Positions 25,115 to 33,759 are shown, numbered from the stretch's first letter. The stretch: 64,000 nt of DNA from Goodfellowiella coeruleoviolacea (GCF_024171785.1 NZ_JAMTCK010000019.1:62001-126000); one strand, 5' to 3'. A program made the numbers and translations. Notes: a model not told the origin generated them from the sequence alone.

Positions 25115-26386
25115 TCAGCCGGTGGGTTCCTGGGCCCGGCGCAGGCCGCGCAGCCAGTGCAGCAGCGGGTACAGGGTCACCATCAGCACGCAGCCCCAGG
25201 CGATGCCGCTGAACCGCACGCCGCCCACGGTCAGCGTGAGGTCGCCGACGCCGGCGACCAGGGCGACGGCCACGGCCGCGAGGTTGACCGGGTCGCGCAC
25301 GTCCACCCGGTTCTCCGTCCAGATCCGCACGCCGATCAGCGCGGCCAGCCCGTACAGCACCAGGGTGGCGCCGCCGGTGACGCCGATCGGCACCGTGTTG
25401 ATCAGCGCTCCGAACTTCGGCGAGAACGAGAGCAGCACCGCGCCCAGCGCGGCCACCGCGCACGCGGCCGTGGAGTGCACCCTGGTCACCACCAGCACGC
25501 CGATGTTCTCGGTGTAGGTGGTGGTGCCCGAGCCGCCGCCGACGCCGGCCAGTGAGGTGGCCAGGCCGTTGGCGATCAGCGCGTCGCCCACGCTGCCGTC
25601 CAGGTTGCGACCGACCACCGAGCCCACCGCCTTGACGTGCCCGGTGGTCTCGGCGACCAGGACGATCACCACGGGCAGCACCAGCACGGCCACGGACGGC
25701 CGCAGCTCCGGTGCCTGCAACCGAGGCAGGCCCAGCCAGGCCGCCTCGGCCAGCTCGCTGGCCCTGGTCGCGCTGATCGCGCCGACGGCGGCGCCCACCA
25801 GCCAGCCGACGAGCACGCCGAACAGCACCGACAGCCGGGCCACCAGCCCCCGGCCCAGGGCCATGGTGAGCACGCTGACCAGCATGGTGATCCCGCCGAG
25901 CAGCGGCTGGCGCTGGAAGGTCTGGGTGGCCTCGTGGGAGAGGTTCAGGCCGATCAGGATGACCACACCGCCGGTCACCACGGGCGGCATCAGCGACTCC
26001 AGCAGCCGCACCCCGAGCGCCTTGACCGCGATGCCCACCGCGACCAGCAGCAGGCCGGCGGTGAGCACCCCGCCGAGCTGCGCGGGCACGCCGTCCTCCT
26101 GGGCAGCCACCAGCGGGCCGACGAACGCGAACGATGAGCCCAGGTAGCTGGGCACCCGGTTGCGGGTGAGCAGCAGGAACAGCAGGGTGCCCAGGCCGGA
26201 GAACAGCAGCGTGGTGGTGGCCGGGAACCCGGTCAGCACCGGCACCAGCACGGTGGCCGCGAACATGGCGAGCAGGTGCTGCAGGCCGAACCCGATGGTC
26301 AGCGGCCAGCTGAGCCGCTCGTCGGGCGCCACCGACTCCTCGTCCCCGATGCGCCGCCCATCGCCGTGCACGGTCCACAGCGCCAC
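25115..26386 (-). CDS. NCS2 family nucleobase permease (uracil/xanthine type)
   Basis: A 423-aa transporter with 12-14 hydrophobic segments. Family marks are LTIGFGLQHLLAMFAATVLVPVLTG near the N-terminus and the conserved GGGSGTTTYTENIGVLVVTRVHS motif. The sequence is closest in flavour to UraA/RutG-type uracil carriers, but xanthine or other bases cannot be excluded. I chose the GTG at 26386 because GGGGGAGG lies 7 nt before it; the open frame starts further upstream. It is convergent with pyrD. Confidence 0.88.
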   Translation of the reverse strand: MALWTVHGDGRRIGDEESVAPDERLSWPLTIGFGLQHLLAMFAATVLVPVLTGFPATTTLLFSGLGTLLFLLLTRNRVPSYLGSSFAFVGPLVAAQEDGVPAQLGGVLTAGLLLVAVGIAVKALGVRLLESLMPPVVTGGVVILIGLNLSHEATQTFQRQPLLGGITMLVSVLTMALGRGLVARLSVLFGVLVGWLVGAAVGAISATRASELAEAAWLGLPRLQAPELRPSVAVLVLPVVIVLVAETTGHVKAVGSVVGRNLDGSVGDALIANGLATSLAGVGGGSGTTTYTENIGVLVVTRVHSTAACAVAALGAVLLSFSPKFGALINTVPIGVTGGATLVLYGLAALIGVRIWTENRVDVRDPVNLAAVAVALVAGVGDLTLTVGGVRFSGIAWGCVLMVTLYPLLHWLRGLRRAQEPTG

Positions 26387-26610
26387 GAAAATGCCTCCCC
26401 CGGCGACCCCACTTGCAGTGCCAGGGATACTGCCACGGGTCGTAGTGGATCGGGCTAGCCAACAGCCCGACAATCACACTCCGGGTGGACGTGTTCGTCC
26501 GGTCCACCCCGGTCCGGGCGGACCGGTGGCTACCTCCGGTCAGCACCACCCGGCCGGCCGGGTCAACCGGGTGAGCGGCGGCGGGTGTGGCGGCCGGGTG
26601 CGGCCCTCGG

Positions 26611-27513
26611 TCAGCCGGCCAGCCCGGTTGACAGCTCCCGCAGCGCGCTGGCCAGTCCGGCGAGGTGGTCGGTGGCCTCGGTGAGTGCCTGCTTGGAGCC
26701 GGTGACGCTGGTGGCGCTGGCGGCCACCGCCTGGCCCGCCGCGGCGATCAGCGCGCCGTAGCCGTCCAGTCCCTCGTCCAACTGCGCGCGCAGCCCCTGG
26801 ACGCCCTCCACCAGCGGGCCGCGGTGCAGCGGCGGGGCGCTGTCCCTGGCCCGCTCCACGGCCTGCAACTGGGCCGCCACCGCGCGCAGGGCCGCGGCCG
26901 CCTCGGCTCCGGTGGCCCTGGCCTGCGCCACCGAGTCGGCGGGCACGGCCGAGGGTCGGCCGGCCGGCGCCAACTGGGTGAGCAGTTCGGCCAGCACGGC
27001 CTCGGACTCGGCCAGCCGTTCCATGGGCTGCCTGGCCGCCGAGTGCGTGGGGGGCAGCGGCGGCGGGGTCACCGCGGGCTCGGGCAGCGGCGTGCGGTGC
27101 AGCCGGATCGCCCGGACGCCGGACCGCAGCGCGGCCAGCCCGGACACCACGGCCACCCCGATCAGCACCGGCACGCTGGCACCCGGGTGGGCCACCGCCG
27201 CCTCCAGCACGCCCGCGCCCGTACCGGACACCACGGTGACGCCGCCCAGGGTGGAGGCGGCGCGGACGGAGCGGCGGCGGCGCCGCAGCAGCTTCGCCCT
27301 GGGGTCGCGCCACGAGTCGATCCGGCGCCGCACCTCCTCGGCCATCCCGTCGGGCAGACCGAGCCAGGTGCTGCCGCCCACGGCGTGCCGCACGTGCCTG
27401 TCAACCTCGCGCATGTGCCTGTTGACCTGGCGCATCTGCCGGCCCACCTGGCGCATGGCCTGCCGGCTCAGCTGCTCCCCGAGGTCCCGTAACTCATCGC
27501 GGCGCGACGCCAT
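26611..27513 (-). CDS. pspM: PspM-like envelope stress membrane protein
   Basis: A 300-aa protein placed directly after pspA, as PspM (Rv2743c) is in mycobacteria. An N-terminal helical, charged region (MRQVGRQMRQVNRHMREVDRHVRH heptads) is followed by two membrane segments (about 95-115 and 118-140) and a long C-terminal alanine-rich coiled coil. In mycobacteria PspM anchors PspA at the membrane. The sequence family is poorly conserved, so the call rests on topology and synteny. The ATG is 13 nt after the pspA stop. No pspN follows; the next gene is the permease. Confidence 0.8.
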   Translation of the reverse strand: MASRRDELRDLGEQLSRQAMRQVGRQMRQVNRHMREVDRHVRHAVGGSTWLGLPDGMAEEVRRRIDSWRDPRAKLLRRRRRSVRAASTLGGVTVVSGTGAGVLEAAVAHPGASVPVLIGVAVVSGLAALRSGVRAIRLHRTPLPEPAVTPPPLPPTHSAARQPMERLAESEAVLAELLTQLAPAGRPSAVPADSVAQARATGAEAAAALRAVAAQLQAVERARDSAPPLHRGPLVEGVQGLRAQLDEGLDGYGALIAAAGQAVAASATSVTGSKQALTEATDHLAGLASALRELSTGLAG

Positions 27514-27526
27514 GGCGGTGCGCCGC

Positions 27527-28369
27527 TCAGCCCTGGTTGGCCTGGGGGTTCTGCTGGGCCTGCTGCACCCGCTGCTGGATCTCCTGCTGGATGCTGGCCG
27601 CCGCCGAGCCACCGCCCGAGCCGCTGGTCACCTCGCCCGCGACCGAGCCGCCGCGCAGCGAGGCGCGGATCTGGTCCAGCCGGGCGTTGCCGGCCATCTC
27701 GGTGGTGGACTGCTGGACCTCCAGCATCCGGCCCTGCACCGAGTTCTGCGCCAGCTCGGCGGAGCCGAGCGCGGTGCTGTACCGCTTCTCGATCTTGTCG
27801 CGGACCTCGTCCAGGGAGGGCACGTTGCTGGGCGCGGCCAGCTCGGTCATCTGCCGCAGCGAGTGCGAGACCTGCTCCTGCATCTTGGCCTGCTCCAGCT
27901 GGCTGAGCAGCTTGGTCCGCTCGGCCAGCTTCGACTGCAGCACCATGGCGTTGCGCTCCACCGCCTGCTTGGCCTGGGCCGCGGCCTGCAGCGCCTGGTC
28001 GTGCAGGGTCTTGAGGTCCTCGATGCCCTGCTCGGCGGTGACCAGCTGGGTGGCGAAGCCCTGCGCGGCGTCCTCGAACTGCTTGGCCTTGACCTCGTCG
28101 CCCTTGGCGCGCGCCTCGTCGGCGAGCACCAGCGCCTGGCGGGCCGACGCCTGCAGCTTCTCCACCTCGCCGAGCTGGCGGTTCAGCTTCATCTCCAGCT
28201 GGCGCTGGTTGCCGATCACCGCCGCGGCCTGCTGCGAGAGGGCCTGGTGCTGCCGCTGCGCCTCCTCGATGGCCTGCTGGATCTGCACCTTGGGGTCGGC
28301 GTGCTCGTCAATCTTGGACGAGAACGCCGCCATCAGGTACTTCCAAGCCTTCACGAAAGGGTTGGCCAT
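27527..28369 (-). CDS. pspA: PspA/IM30 family phage-shock protein
   Basis: A 280-aa coiled-coil protein that binds and stabilises stressed membranes. The start [25 protein letters not shown] gives the amphipathic helix and the conserved ADP turn. Long heptads follow ([39 protein letters not shown]). The Gln-rich tail ([20 protein letters not shown]) is like the mycobacterial 35-kDa antigen. The ATG at 28369 directly follows GGAGGAG. An ECF-type promoter lies about 50 nt upstream, so pspA-pspM can be switched on independently of clgR. Confidence 0.93.
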   Translation of the reverse strand: MANPFVKAWKYLMAAFSSKIDEHADPKVQIQQAIEEAQRQHQALSQQAAAVIGNQRQLEMKLNRQLGEVEKLQASARQALVLADEARAKGDEVKAKQFEDAAQGFATQLVTAEQGIEDLKTLHDQALQAAAQAKQAVERNAMVLQSKLAERTKLLSQLEQAKMQEQVSHSLRQMTELAAPSNVPSLDEVRDKIEKRYSTALGSAELAQNSVQGRMLEVQQSTTEMAGNARLDQIRASLRGGSVAGEVTSGSGGGSAAASIQQEIQQRVQQAQQNPQANQG

Positions 28370-28424
28370 CTCCTCCGCCTGCCTTCTCCGTACTCCCGGC
28401 CACGTGTGAGCGCTGTGACCAGGC

Positions 28425-28451
28425 AACGACCCGGTACCGGTGTTGGTTCCA
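28425..28451 (-). promoter_or_regulatory. ECF (sigma-E type) promoter of pspA
   Basis: On the minus strand TGGAACC (28445-28451), a 16-nt spacer and CGTT (28425-28428) match the mycobacterial sigma-E pattern GGAACY-N15/16-CGTT. The predicted start site near 28418 leaves a leader of about 50 nt before the pspA ATG. Confidence 0.75.
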
Positions 28452-28692
28452 TCGTGTCAGGTGCGCCGCCCCGCTTCCACCGGCCCCGGTGGATATCCGG
28501 GAAGACCCTGACCTCCCCGGAGTGCCCCAGCGGGTGTCCCGGTGGCTGGCTGGCGGTGACGGCGTCCATCCTGCCGGCCAGCCGATCACCACGTCAGGGG
28601 ACCCCCGGTCACAGTCGGCCATCAATCCGACGGCCCACCACCCGAACGGTCACTGTCGCGGCCACCAGCGGATGGGCCCGCCCGGGCCCGTC

Positions 28693-28740
28693 CGGCCCGA
28701 ACCCGTCCCGCCCAAAACCCGTCCCGCCCAAAACCCGTCC
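28693..28740. repeat. three 16-nt tandem repeats between clgR and pspA
   Basis: The units are cggcccgaacccgtcc followed by two identical copies of cgcccaaaacccgtcc. The word resembles the 16-nt units upstream of dinB (gcccgaaccccgtcct), 10 kb away. Confidence 0.85.
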
Positions 28741-28887
28741 CGCGCTGTCCCGGCCCGGTCAGCCCGGCCAGTCCGGATCAGCCCGGTGCGCGCGTCGGCC
28801 AGCGCCGCCATGGTCGCACGTTCCCGTGCCGCGCACGGGCGGATCAGCGTGATCCAGCGCGCGAGACGCGGGTCACGCCGGAGTGGT

Positions 28888-29379
28888 TCAGGCGGCGACG
28901 ACCTCGCCGCGGGGCCGGTCGAGGCTGCTGCCGAGCTGGTGGCTGCTGCCCAACTGGTGGCTGAGCACCGGCTGGAGCCGGAAGTCGGCCAGCTCGTTGC
29001 CCAGCACCGCCGGCACCAGCCGGCCGCCCTCGATGGCGGTGGCGGCGTTCGCCGACATCTGCGCGGACACCTGCTCGCTCGCGGCGGGCTGCTCGATCTG
29101 CTCCAGCTGTTCCGGGCTGAGCGGGGCCTGGCTGGTCACCGGTTCCACCGCGGTGATGTCGGAGGCCACCCGGTGCAGCAGCTCGGACAGGGGCAGGTCG
29201 AGCGCGTCGCAGATGGCGGCCAGCAGCTCGCTGGAGGCCTCCTTGCGCCCGCGCTCCACTTCGGAGAGGTAACCAAGGCTGACCCGCGCGGCCCTGGACA
29301 CCTCGCGCAGTGTGCGGCGCTGATTGGTGCGGGCATGGCGAAGCCGATCACCGATCGCCTCACGCAGCAACACGGTCAT
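28888..29379 (-). CDS. clgR: ClgR, XRE-family regulator of Clp proteases
   Basis: A 163-aa regulator. The HTH occupies about 8-65 ([45 protein letters not shown]), the classic ClgR signature followed by [10 protein letters not shown]. In relatives it activates clp genes and, in mycobacteria, the pspA operon. The tail contains a duplicated HQLGSS hexapeptide and ends in EVVAA, resembling C-terminal signals that make ClgR a ClpP substrate. The ATG at 29379 follows GGAGG. An ECF-type promoter and an overlapping dyad lie 75-117 nt upstream. Confidence 0.92.
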   Translation of the reverse strand: MTVLLREAIGDRLRHARTNQRRTLREVSRAARVSLGYLSEVERGRKEASSELLAAICDALDLPLSELLHRVASDITAVEPVTSQAPLSPEQLEQIEQPAASEQVSAQMSANAATAIEGGRLVPAVLGNELADFRLQPVLSHQLGSSHQLGSSLDRPRGEVVAA

Positions 29380-29452
29380 CGCGCGCCTCCTTCCGGCCGG
29401 GCCGTGCCACCACGTTACCCAGCGACCCCGACTACGGACAGCTACTCGGGTA

Positions 29453-29475
29453 TTCGTCCGCCAAGGGCGAACGAA
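29453..29475. promoter_or_regulatory. candidate ClgR operator at the clgR promoter
   Basis: TTCGTnCGC-N5-GCGnACGAA forms a near-perfect 23-bp dyad whose core CGCCAAGGGCG fits the CGC-N5-GCG heart of ClgR boxes described in other actinobacteria. It overlaps the -10 (CGTT, 29470-29473) of the promoter, so ClgR bound here would affect its own transcription. Confidence 0.7.
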
Positions 29476-29496
29476 CAAGTCTGGTTCGGTGTTCCC
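29470..29496 (-). promoter_or_regulatory. ECF (sigma-E type) promoter of clgR
   Basis: GGGAACA (29490-29496), a 16-nt spacer and CGTT (29470-29473) on the minus strand match the sigma-E pattern as at pspA, with the same spacing. In M. tuberculosis clgR is a sigma-E target, so this is expected from family knowledge. Confidence 0.75.
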
Positions 29497-29591
29497 CTGC
29501 CGGGACGTTAGCGCGCCTGCTCAGGCCGGCCGACATGGGATCTCACCCGGGTTCCTGGTCGCGGCTCGGCCCTTGCGAGTGGTGAAGCAAG

Positions 29592-30158
29592 TCACCCCCA
29601 CGTGGGTACCACACGGGTGGCCAGCAGGTCGAGCGCGGCGGCCACCGCCCCGGCCCGGATGACCCGTCGTTCACCCGGAAGCACCAAGGTCCGCTGGGTC
29701 GCCACGCCCGGGCCGGCCAGCGCCAGGTGCACCGTGCCCGGGGCCACGCCGTCCTGCGGGTCCGGGCCGGCCACCCCGGTCAGGCCGAGGCCCCAGTCGG
29801 CGCCGCAGCGCTGCCTGGCCCCGGCGGCGAGCTGGGCGGCGACCTCGGGGTGTACCGCGCCGTGCTCGGCGAGCAGGTCGGCGGCGACCCCGGCGAGCGC
29901 GTGCTTGAGGTCGGTCGCGTACACCACCAGGCCGCCGCGCAGCACCGCGCTGGCCCCGGGAATGGCGCTGAGCGCGGCCGTGACCAGGCCACCGGTCAGC
30001 GACTCGGCCGCGGCCACGGTCTGGCCCCGCTCGCGCAGCGCGCGGACGAGCGCGGCGACCCGGTCGGCGGCCAGGCCCAGGCCGGTCAGCAGCGGGTCGT
30101 CCGGGCCGCTCTGGTCGGGCACCGCGCTCGTGGCGCCGGGGTCGGGCACCGCGCTCAC
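29592..30158 (-). CDS. cinA: CinA-family C-terminal domain protein (PncC-type NMN amidohydrolase)
   Basis: A 188-aa protein consisting of the CinA C-terminal domain only: VAAAESLTGGLVTAALSAIPGAS, GGLVVYATDLKHALAGV, GLGLTGVAGPDPQDGVAPGTVHLAL. In E. coli-type PncC this domain deamidates nicotinamide mononucleotide for pyridine-nucleotide recycling. The N-terminal MoaB-like half of full CinA is absent, as in most actinobacterial homologues. The GTG overlaps the pgsA stop by 4 nt. Order rimO-pgsA-cinA-clgR is conserved in actinobacteria. Confidence 0.92.
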   Translation of the reverse strand: MSAVPDPGATSAVPDQSGPDDPLLTGLGLAADRVAALVRALRERGQTVAAAESLTGGLVTAALSAIPGASAVLRGGLVVYATDLKHALAGVAADLLAEHGAVHPEVAAQLAAGARQRCGADWGLGLTGVAGPDPQDGVAPGTVHLALAGPGVATQRTLVLPGERRVIRAGAVAAALDLLATRVVPTWG

Positions 30159-30850
30159 CGGGCCCCGGAGACCGCGCCGCGGGCGCTGGCGCGCAGCCGC
30201 ACCGCCCTGATCACGTAGTCCACCCCGGTCACCAGGGTGAGCACCAGGGCCAGCGCCATGACCACCCAGCGCAGCACCGCGAGGGTGTCCGGCAGCGGCA
30301 GCAGGTACAGGCCGATCGCCACGACCTGGGTCAGCGTCTTGGCCTTGCCGCCCCGACTGGCCGCGATGACCCCGTGCCTGATCACCCAGAAGCGCAGCAG
30401 GGTGACGCCCAGTTCGCGCACGGCGATCACCACGGTCACCCACCAGGGCAGGTCACCGAGCAGGCTCAGCCCGACCAGCGCGGCCCCGATCAGCGCCTTG
30501 TCCGCGATCGGGTCGGCGATCTTGCCGAAGTTGGTGATCAGGCCGTGCTTGCGGGCCAGGTCGCCGTCGATGCGGTCGGTGATGGCGGCGGCGGCGAACA
30601 CGCCGGCCGCGACCAGCCGCCAGCCGAGCTGGTGGCCGCCGGCGGTGAACAGGGCCAGCAGGAAGAACGGGACCAGCACCAGCCGGGTCAGGGTGAGCAC
30701 GTTGGCCACGTTGACCACCGGCACCGGCCGGGGTGCCGCCACGGCGCCGCTGGCCGGGGCGGCGGCGGGCGGGGCAGCGGCGGGCGGCGTCGAACCGGCG
30801 TCCGCTCCGGGAACGCCGTCCGCGCCAGCGCCGTCCGCCGCCGAACTCAC
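30155..30850 (-). CDS. pgsA: CDP-diacylglycerol--glycerol-3-phosphate 3-phosphatidyltransferase
   Basis: A 231-aa membrane enzyme making phosphatidylglycerol phosphate. The CDP-alcohol phosphotransferase motif DG-x2-AR-x8-G-x3-D-x3-D is present as [23 protein letters not shown]. An Ala/Pro-rich cytoplasmic tail of about 45 residues precedes six helices. The GTG overlaps the rimO stop by 4 nt and its own stop overlaps the cinA start, so the three genes are translationally coupled. It corresponds to the locus called pgsA3 in mycobacteria; the exact alcohol substrate is inferred from the family. Confidence 0.9.
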   Translation of the reverse strand: MSSAADGAGADGVPGADAGSTPPAAAPPAAAPASGAVAAPRPVPVVNVANVLTLTRLVLVPFFLLALFTAGGHQLGWRLVAAGVFAAAAITDRIDGDLARKHGLITNFGKIADPIADKALIGAALVGLSLLGDLPWWVTVVIAVRELGVTLLRFWVIRHGVIAASRGGKAKTLTQVVAIGLYLLPLPDTLAVLRWVVMALALVLTLVTGVDYVIRAVRLRASARGAVSGAR

Positions 30851-32319
30851 CGGGTACCGCCAGCCGACACCGCGGCCGGCCGGGCCGGGGCCTCCAGCAC
30901 CACCTCGACCGGCCGGACCACCAGGTCGACGCCTTCGGCCGCGGTGACCACACCGCGCACCAGGCTGCCGACGGCCAGCCCGTCGGCGTCGGTCAGCACG
31001 CACTCGCCGTCCACCTCGGGCGCCTGGTGCGCGGCCCGGCCGACGCAGTCGGTGTCCTCGGTCTCGGCCTGCTCGACGAGCACCACCACCTCCTCGCCGA
31101 CCCGCTCCTCGGCGCGGTCCGCGGTGAGCTGCTCGACCAGGGCGGAGACCCGGGCCACCCGCTCGGCGATGGTGTCCTCGTCCAGCTTGTCGGCCAGGCC
31201 GGCGGCCTCGGTGCCCTCCTCGTCGGAGTACCCGAACACGCCGACCGCGTCCATCCTGGCCTCGGTGAGGAACCGCTCCAGCTCGGCCAGGTCGGCCTCG
31301 GTCTCGCCGGGGAAGCCGACGATCACGTTGGTGCGCACCCCGGCCGCCGGCGCCAGCGACCGGATGCGGCCGATCAGCTCCAGGAACGAGTCGGTCGAGC
31401 CGAACCGGCGCATCCGGCGCAGCACGGACTCGCTGGAGTGCTGGAAGGACAGGTCGAAGTAGTCGGCCACGCCCGGTGTGGTGGCGATGGCCCGCACCAG
31501 GCCGGGCCGGGTCTCGGCCGGCTGCAGGTAGGACACCCGCACCCGGGCGATCCCGGGCACCGCCGCCAGCCTGGGCAGCAGGTGCTGGAGCGCGTCGGCG
31601 CCGCCGAGTTCGCGGCCGAGGTCCTTGCCGTAGGAGGTGGAGTTCTCGCTGACCAGGAACAGTTCGCGGACGCCCTGCTCGGCCAGCCAGGCGGCCTCGG
31701 CCAGGATCTCGTCGGGGTGCCGGGAGACGAACGCGCCCCGGAAGGACGGGATGGCGCAGAACGAGCAGCGCCGGTCGCAGCCGGAGGCGATCTTCAGCGG
31801 CGCCACCGGCGCGCTGTCCAGCCGGGTGCGCAGCACCCGGGGCCCCCAGCCGTGGCCGGGCACGGCCACGTCGGCGGCCGCGGTCGGCCGCTGCACCGGG
31901 GTGATCGGCAGCAGGGTGCGCCGGTCCACCGGCGTGTGCGACTCGACGGTGCGGCCGGCGACGATGTCGTCCAGCCGCTCGGCCAGGTCCGGGTAGTGGT
32001 CGAAGCCGAGGACCGCGTCCGCCTCCGGCATGCTGGCCGCCAGTTCGCTGCCGTAGCGTTCGGCCATGCAGCCCACGGCGACCACCTTGGCGCCGGTGTC
32101 AGCGGCGGCGAGCAGGGTGTCCACCGAGTCCTTCTTGGCCGACTCGACGAACCCGCAGGTGTTCACCACGATGACGTCGGCGTCCTCGGCATCCTGCTCG
32201 GCGTCGACGAGTTCCCAGCCGCCGGCGGTGAGCCGACCGGCCAGTTCCTCCGAATCGACTTCGTTCCTCGCGCAGCCGAGAGTCAGCAGCGCGACACGGC
32301 GGGACGTGGGAGAAGACAC
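30847..32319 (-). CDS. rimO: RimO, ribosomal protein S12 methylthiotransferase
   Basis: A 490-aa radical-SAM enzyme that methylthiolates an aspartate of ribosomal protein S12. The UPF0004 domain carries cluster cysteines in [17 protein letters not shown] and VGCMAERYG. The radical-SAM CxxxCxxC is GCDRRCSFC, and a TRAM domain follows (from about 405). [13 protein letters not shown] and the [14 protein letters not shown] segment mark RimO rather than MiaB. The GTG is 7 nt after a TACCCT hexamer (32327-32332), so the transcript is probably leaderless. Divergent from the GNAT gene. Confidence 0.93.
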   Translation of the reverse strand: MSSPTSRRVALLTLGCARNEVDSEELAGRLTAGGWELVDAEQDAEDADVIVVNTCGFVESAKKDSVDTLLAAADTGAKVVAVGCMAERYGSELAASMPEADAVLGFDHYPDLAERLDDIVAGRTVESHTPVDRRTLLPITPVQRPTAAADVAVPGHGWGPRVLRTRLDSAPVAPLKIASGCDRRCSFCAIPSFRGAFVSRHPDEILAEAAWLAEQGVRELFLVSENSTSYGKDLGRELGGADALQHLLPRLAAVPGIARVRVSYLQPAETRPGLVRAIATTPGVADYFDLSFQHSSESVLRRMRRFGSTDSFLELIGRIRSLAPAAGVRTNVIVGFPGETEADLAELERFLTEARMDAVGVFGYSDEEGTEAAGLADKLDEDTIAERVARVSALVEQLTADRAEERVGEEVVVLVEQAETEDTDCVGRAAHQAPEVDGECVLTDADGLAVGSLVRGVVTAAEGVDLVVRPVEVVLEAPARPAAVSAGGTR

Positions 32320-32326
32320 GCTGCCC

Positions 32327-32393
32327 AGGGTAACCGGCCGGGGGTCGGCGCCCCGCACGCCGGGCCTCGACCGGGTGAGCCGCAGGATAGGTT
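32327..32393. promoter_or_regulatory. divergent leaderless promoters, rimO and GNAT gene
   Basis: TACCCT on the minus strand (32327-32332) is 7 nt before the rimO GTG. TAGGTT on the plus strand (32388-32393) is 8 nt before the GNAT GTG. Neither start has a Shine-Dalgarno sequence, and both fit a -10 placed for transcription to begin at the start codon. Confidence 0.6.
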
Positions 32394-32401
32394 GACCGGT
32401 T

Positions 32402-32947
32402 GTGACCGATGACCCTGAGGTGACCCCCGAGGTGACCGAGGCCCTGGCCGGCGGCGATCTGGTGGTGCGCCGGGCCCGGGTGAGCGACGTGCGGGCCGTG
32501 AAGGCCATTGTCGACCAGTACGCGGGCAAGGTGCTGCTGGCCAAGCCGCTGGTCACGCTGTACGAGGACGTGCAGGAGTTCTGGGTGGCCGAGCTGGCCG
32601 GCCGGCTGGTCGGCTGCGGCGCGCTGCACGTGCTGTGGGAGGACCTGGCCGAGATCCGCACGGTCGCGGTGGACCCGGGCGCGGTCGGGCACGGGGTGGG
32701 CCACGCCGTGGTGAGCCGGCTGGTCGCGGAGGCCAGGGAACTGGGGCTGGCCCGGATCTTCGTGCTGACCTTCGAGACGGCCTTCTTCGGCCGGCACGGG
32801 TTCGTGGAGATCGAGGGCACGCCGGTGTCGCCGGAGGTCTACGAGGAGATCCGCCACTCGGTCGACGAGGGCGTGGCCGAGTTCCTCGACCTGCCCTACG
32901 TCAAGCCCAACACGCTGGGCAACACGCGCATGCTGCTGGAGCTGTAG
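32402..32947 (+). CDS. argA: amino-acid N-acetyltransferase (GNAT, ArgA-type)
   Basis: A 181-aa GNAT protein. Acetyl-CoA-binding motif A is [35 protein letters not shown], followed by [20 protein letters not shown] and the C-terminal [17 protein letters not shown]. This matches the short N-acetylglutamate synthase type (Rv2747 in M. tuberculosis), which lies between ftsK and pgsA there as here. It would feed arginine synthesis with N-acetylglutamate. The GTG at 32402 is set by the -10 at 32388-32393. Confidence 0.87.
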   Translation: MTDDPEVTPEVTEALAGGDLVVRRARVSDVRAVKAIVDQYAGKVLLAKPLVTLYEDVQEFWVAELAGRLVGCGALHVLWEDLAEIRTVAVDPGAVGHGVGHAVVSRLVAEARELGLARIFVLTFETAFFGRHGFVEIEGTPVSPEVYEEIRHSVDEGVAEFLDLPYVKPNTLGNTRMLLEL

Positions 32948-33177
32948 CCGGCGGGCGCGCCGAGCCCGGCCGTCCCCGACCGGGTGGTCCGCGCGCCGGC
33001 CGCCGGCCCGCGCCGGGCCGGAGTCGTGCCGGCGGCCCGCGCCGGACTGGTGCCGGGCCAGGCGCTGGCGTGCGCGAACAACCCGGTGGCCGCCCGGGGA
33101 ACCCCGGCCGGCCACCTCTTGTTCACAATTTTTGCGCCGAACAGCGGTTTAGAAAAAGAATCACCAACCGGTACAAC

Positions 33178-33208
33178 TCTCCTTGGTCATCCCTGTCGAC
33201 CAAGGAGA
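33178..33208 (+). promoter_or_regulatory. hairpin masking the ribosome binding site of the phospholipase gene
   Basis: TCTCCTTGGTC (33178-33188) and GACCAAGGAGA (33198-33208) form a perfect 11-bp stem with a 9-nt loop. The Shine-Dalgarno AAGGAG (33202-33207), 7 nt before the ATG, is wholly inside the 3' arm. A 60-bp stretch upstream (33116-33180) is unusually A/T-rich for this genome. If transcription starts before 33178, translation should be limited unless the stem opens. Confidence 0.7.
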
Positions 33209-33214
33209 AACTCC

Positions 33215-33655
33215 ATGTCAGCGGCAACCCTGCGGCGCGCGTCCCGCAACGTCCTGGCCACCGCGGCCGTGGCCGGCGCCCTGTTCGTCGGCACCGGCAC
33301 CGCCCAGGCCGCCACCATCGAGCAGATCACCGACGACTACCTGTTCAGCAAGACGCTGTCCCAGTTCGTCACGCTCCGCAGCCAGACCCCCTACCCCGAC
33401 CAGCTCGACTGGTCCTCGGACGCCTGTTCGATGTCCCCGGACGAGCCGCTGGGCTTCGACTTCACCCCGGCCTGCTGGCGGCACGACTTCGGTTACCGCA
33501 ACTACAAGAAGCAGAGCCGGTTCACCGAGACCACCCGCAAGAGCATCGACGACAACTTCTACGCGGACCTCAAGGGCATCTGCAAGGGCAACTCGGTCTG
33601 CAACGGCACGGCCTACGTCTACTACAAGGCGGTTCGCGAGTTCGGCAACAGCTGA
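33215..33655 (+). CDS. secreted phospholipase A2
   Basis: A 146-aa exported enzyme. A typical signal peptide (RRASRNVLATAAVAGALFVGTGTAQA, cleavage after AQA, about residue 29) is followed by a mature domain of about 115 residues. That domain has the prokaryotic PLA2 core PACWRHDFGYRNYKK, where His and Asp form the catalytic dyad; LGFDFTPAC lies before it. Four cysteines (two around DACSM/ACW, two in GICKGNSVCNG) fit two disulphides as in the Streptomyces enzyme. It would release fatty acids from phospholipids outside the cell. The ATG has AAGGAG 7 nt upstream, locked in a hairpin. Confidence 0.9.
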   Translation: MSAATLRRASRNVLATAAVAGALFVGTGTAQAATIEQITDDYLFSKTLSQFVTLRSQTPYPDQLDWSSDACSMSPDEPLGFDFTPACWRHDFGYRNYKKQSRFTETTRKSIDDNFYADLKGICKGNSVCNGTAYVYYKAVREFGNS

Positions 33656-33668
33656 GCCCCTCCGCCCG

Positions 33669-33740
33669 GCCGGTGCCGGCACCGAGACCGACGCCGGCGC
33701 CAGCGCCGAGACCAACGCCGGTGCCAGCACCGAGATCAAC
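33669..33740. repeat. three 24-nt tandem repeats after the phospholipase stop
   Basis: Units gccggtgccggcaccgagac(cgac) and two variants follow one another with a few changes each. They begin 13 nt after the phospholipase stop and end 20 nt before its terminator hairpin. They keep an open plus-strand frame (AGASTE-like), but no start precedes it. Confidence 0.8.
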
Positions 33741-33759
33741 GAGGTCGTAGGCTTCTCCG

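Larger units (their letters stand above)
28370..28887. other. 518-bp gap between clgR and pspA
   Basis: Apart from the pspA promoter (28425-28451) and the 16-nt tandem repeat at 28693-28740 I find no gene or structure. Open frames here have no plausible start and a skewed residue mix. The long gap fits pspA being a separate transcription unit from clgR. Confidence 0.5.

Noticed and set aside
26548-26563. 16-bp palindrome ACCCGGCCGGCCGGGT downstream of pspM as terminator or operator
   Set aside because: It is pure alternating CCGG, easily found by chance at this base composition, and has no room for a loop.
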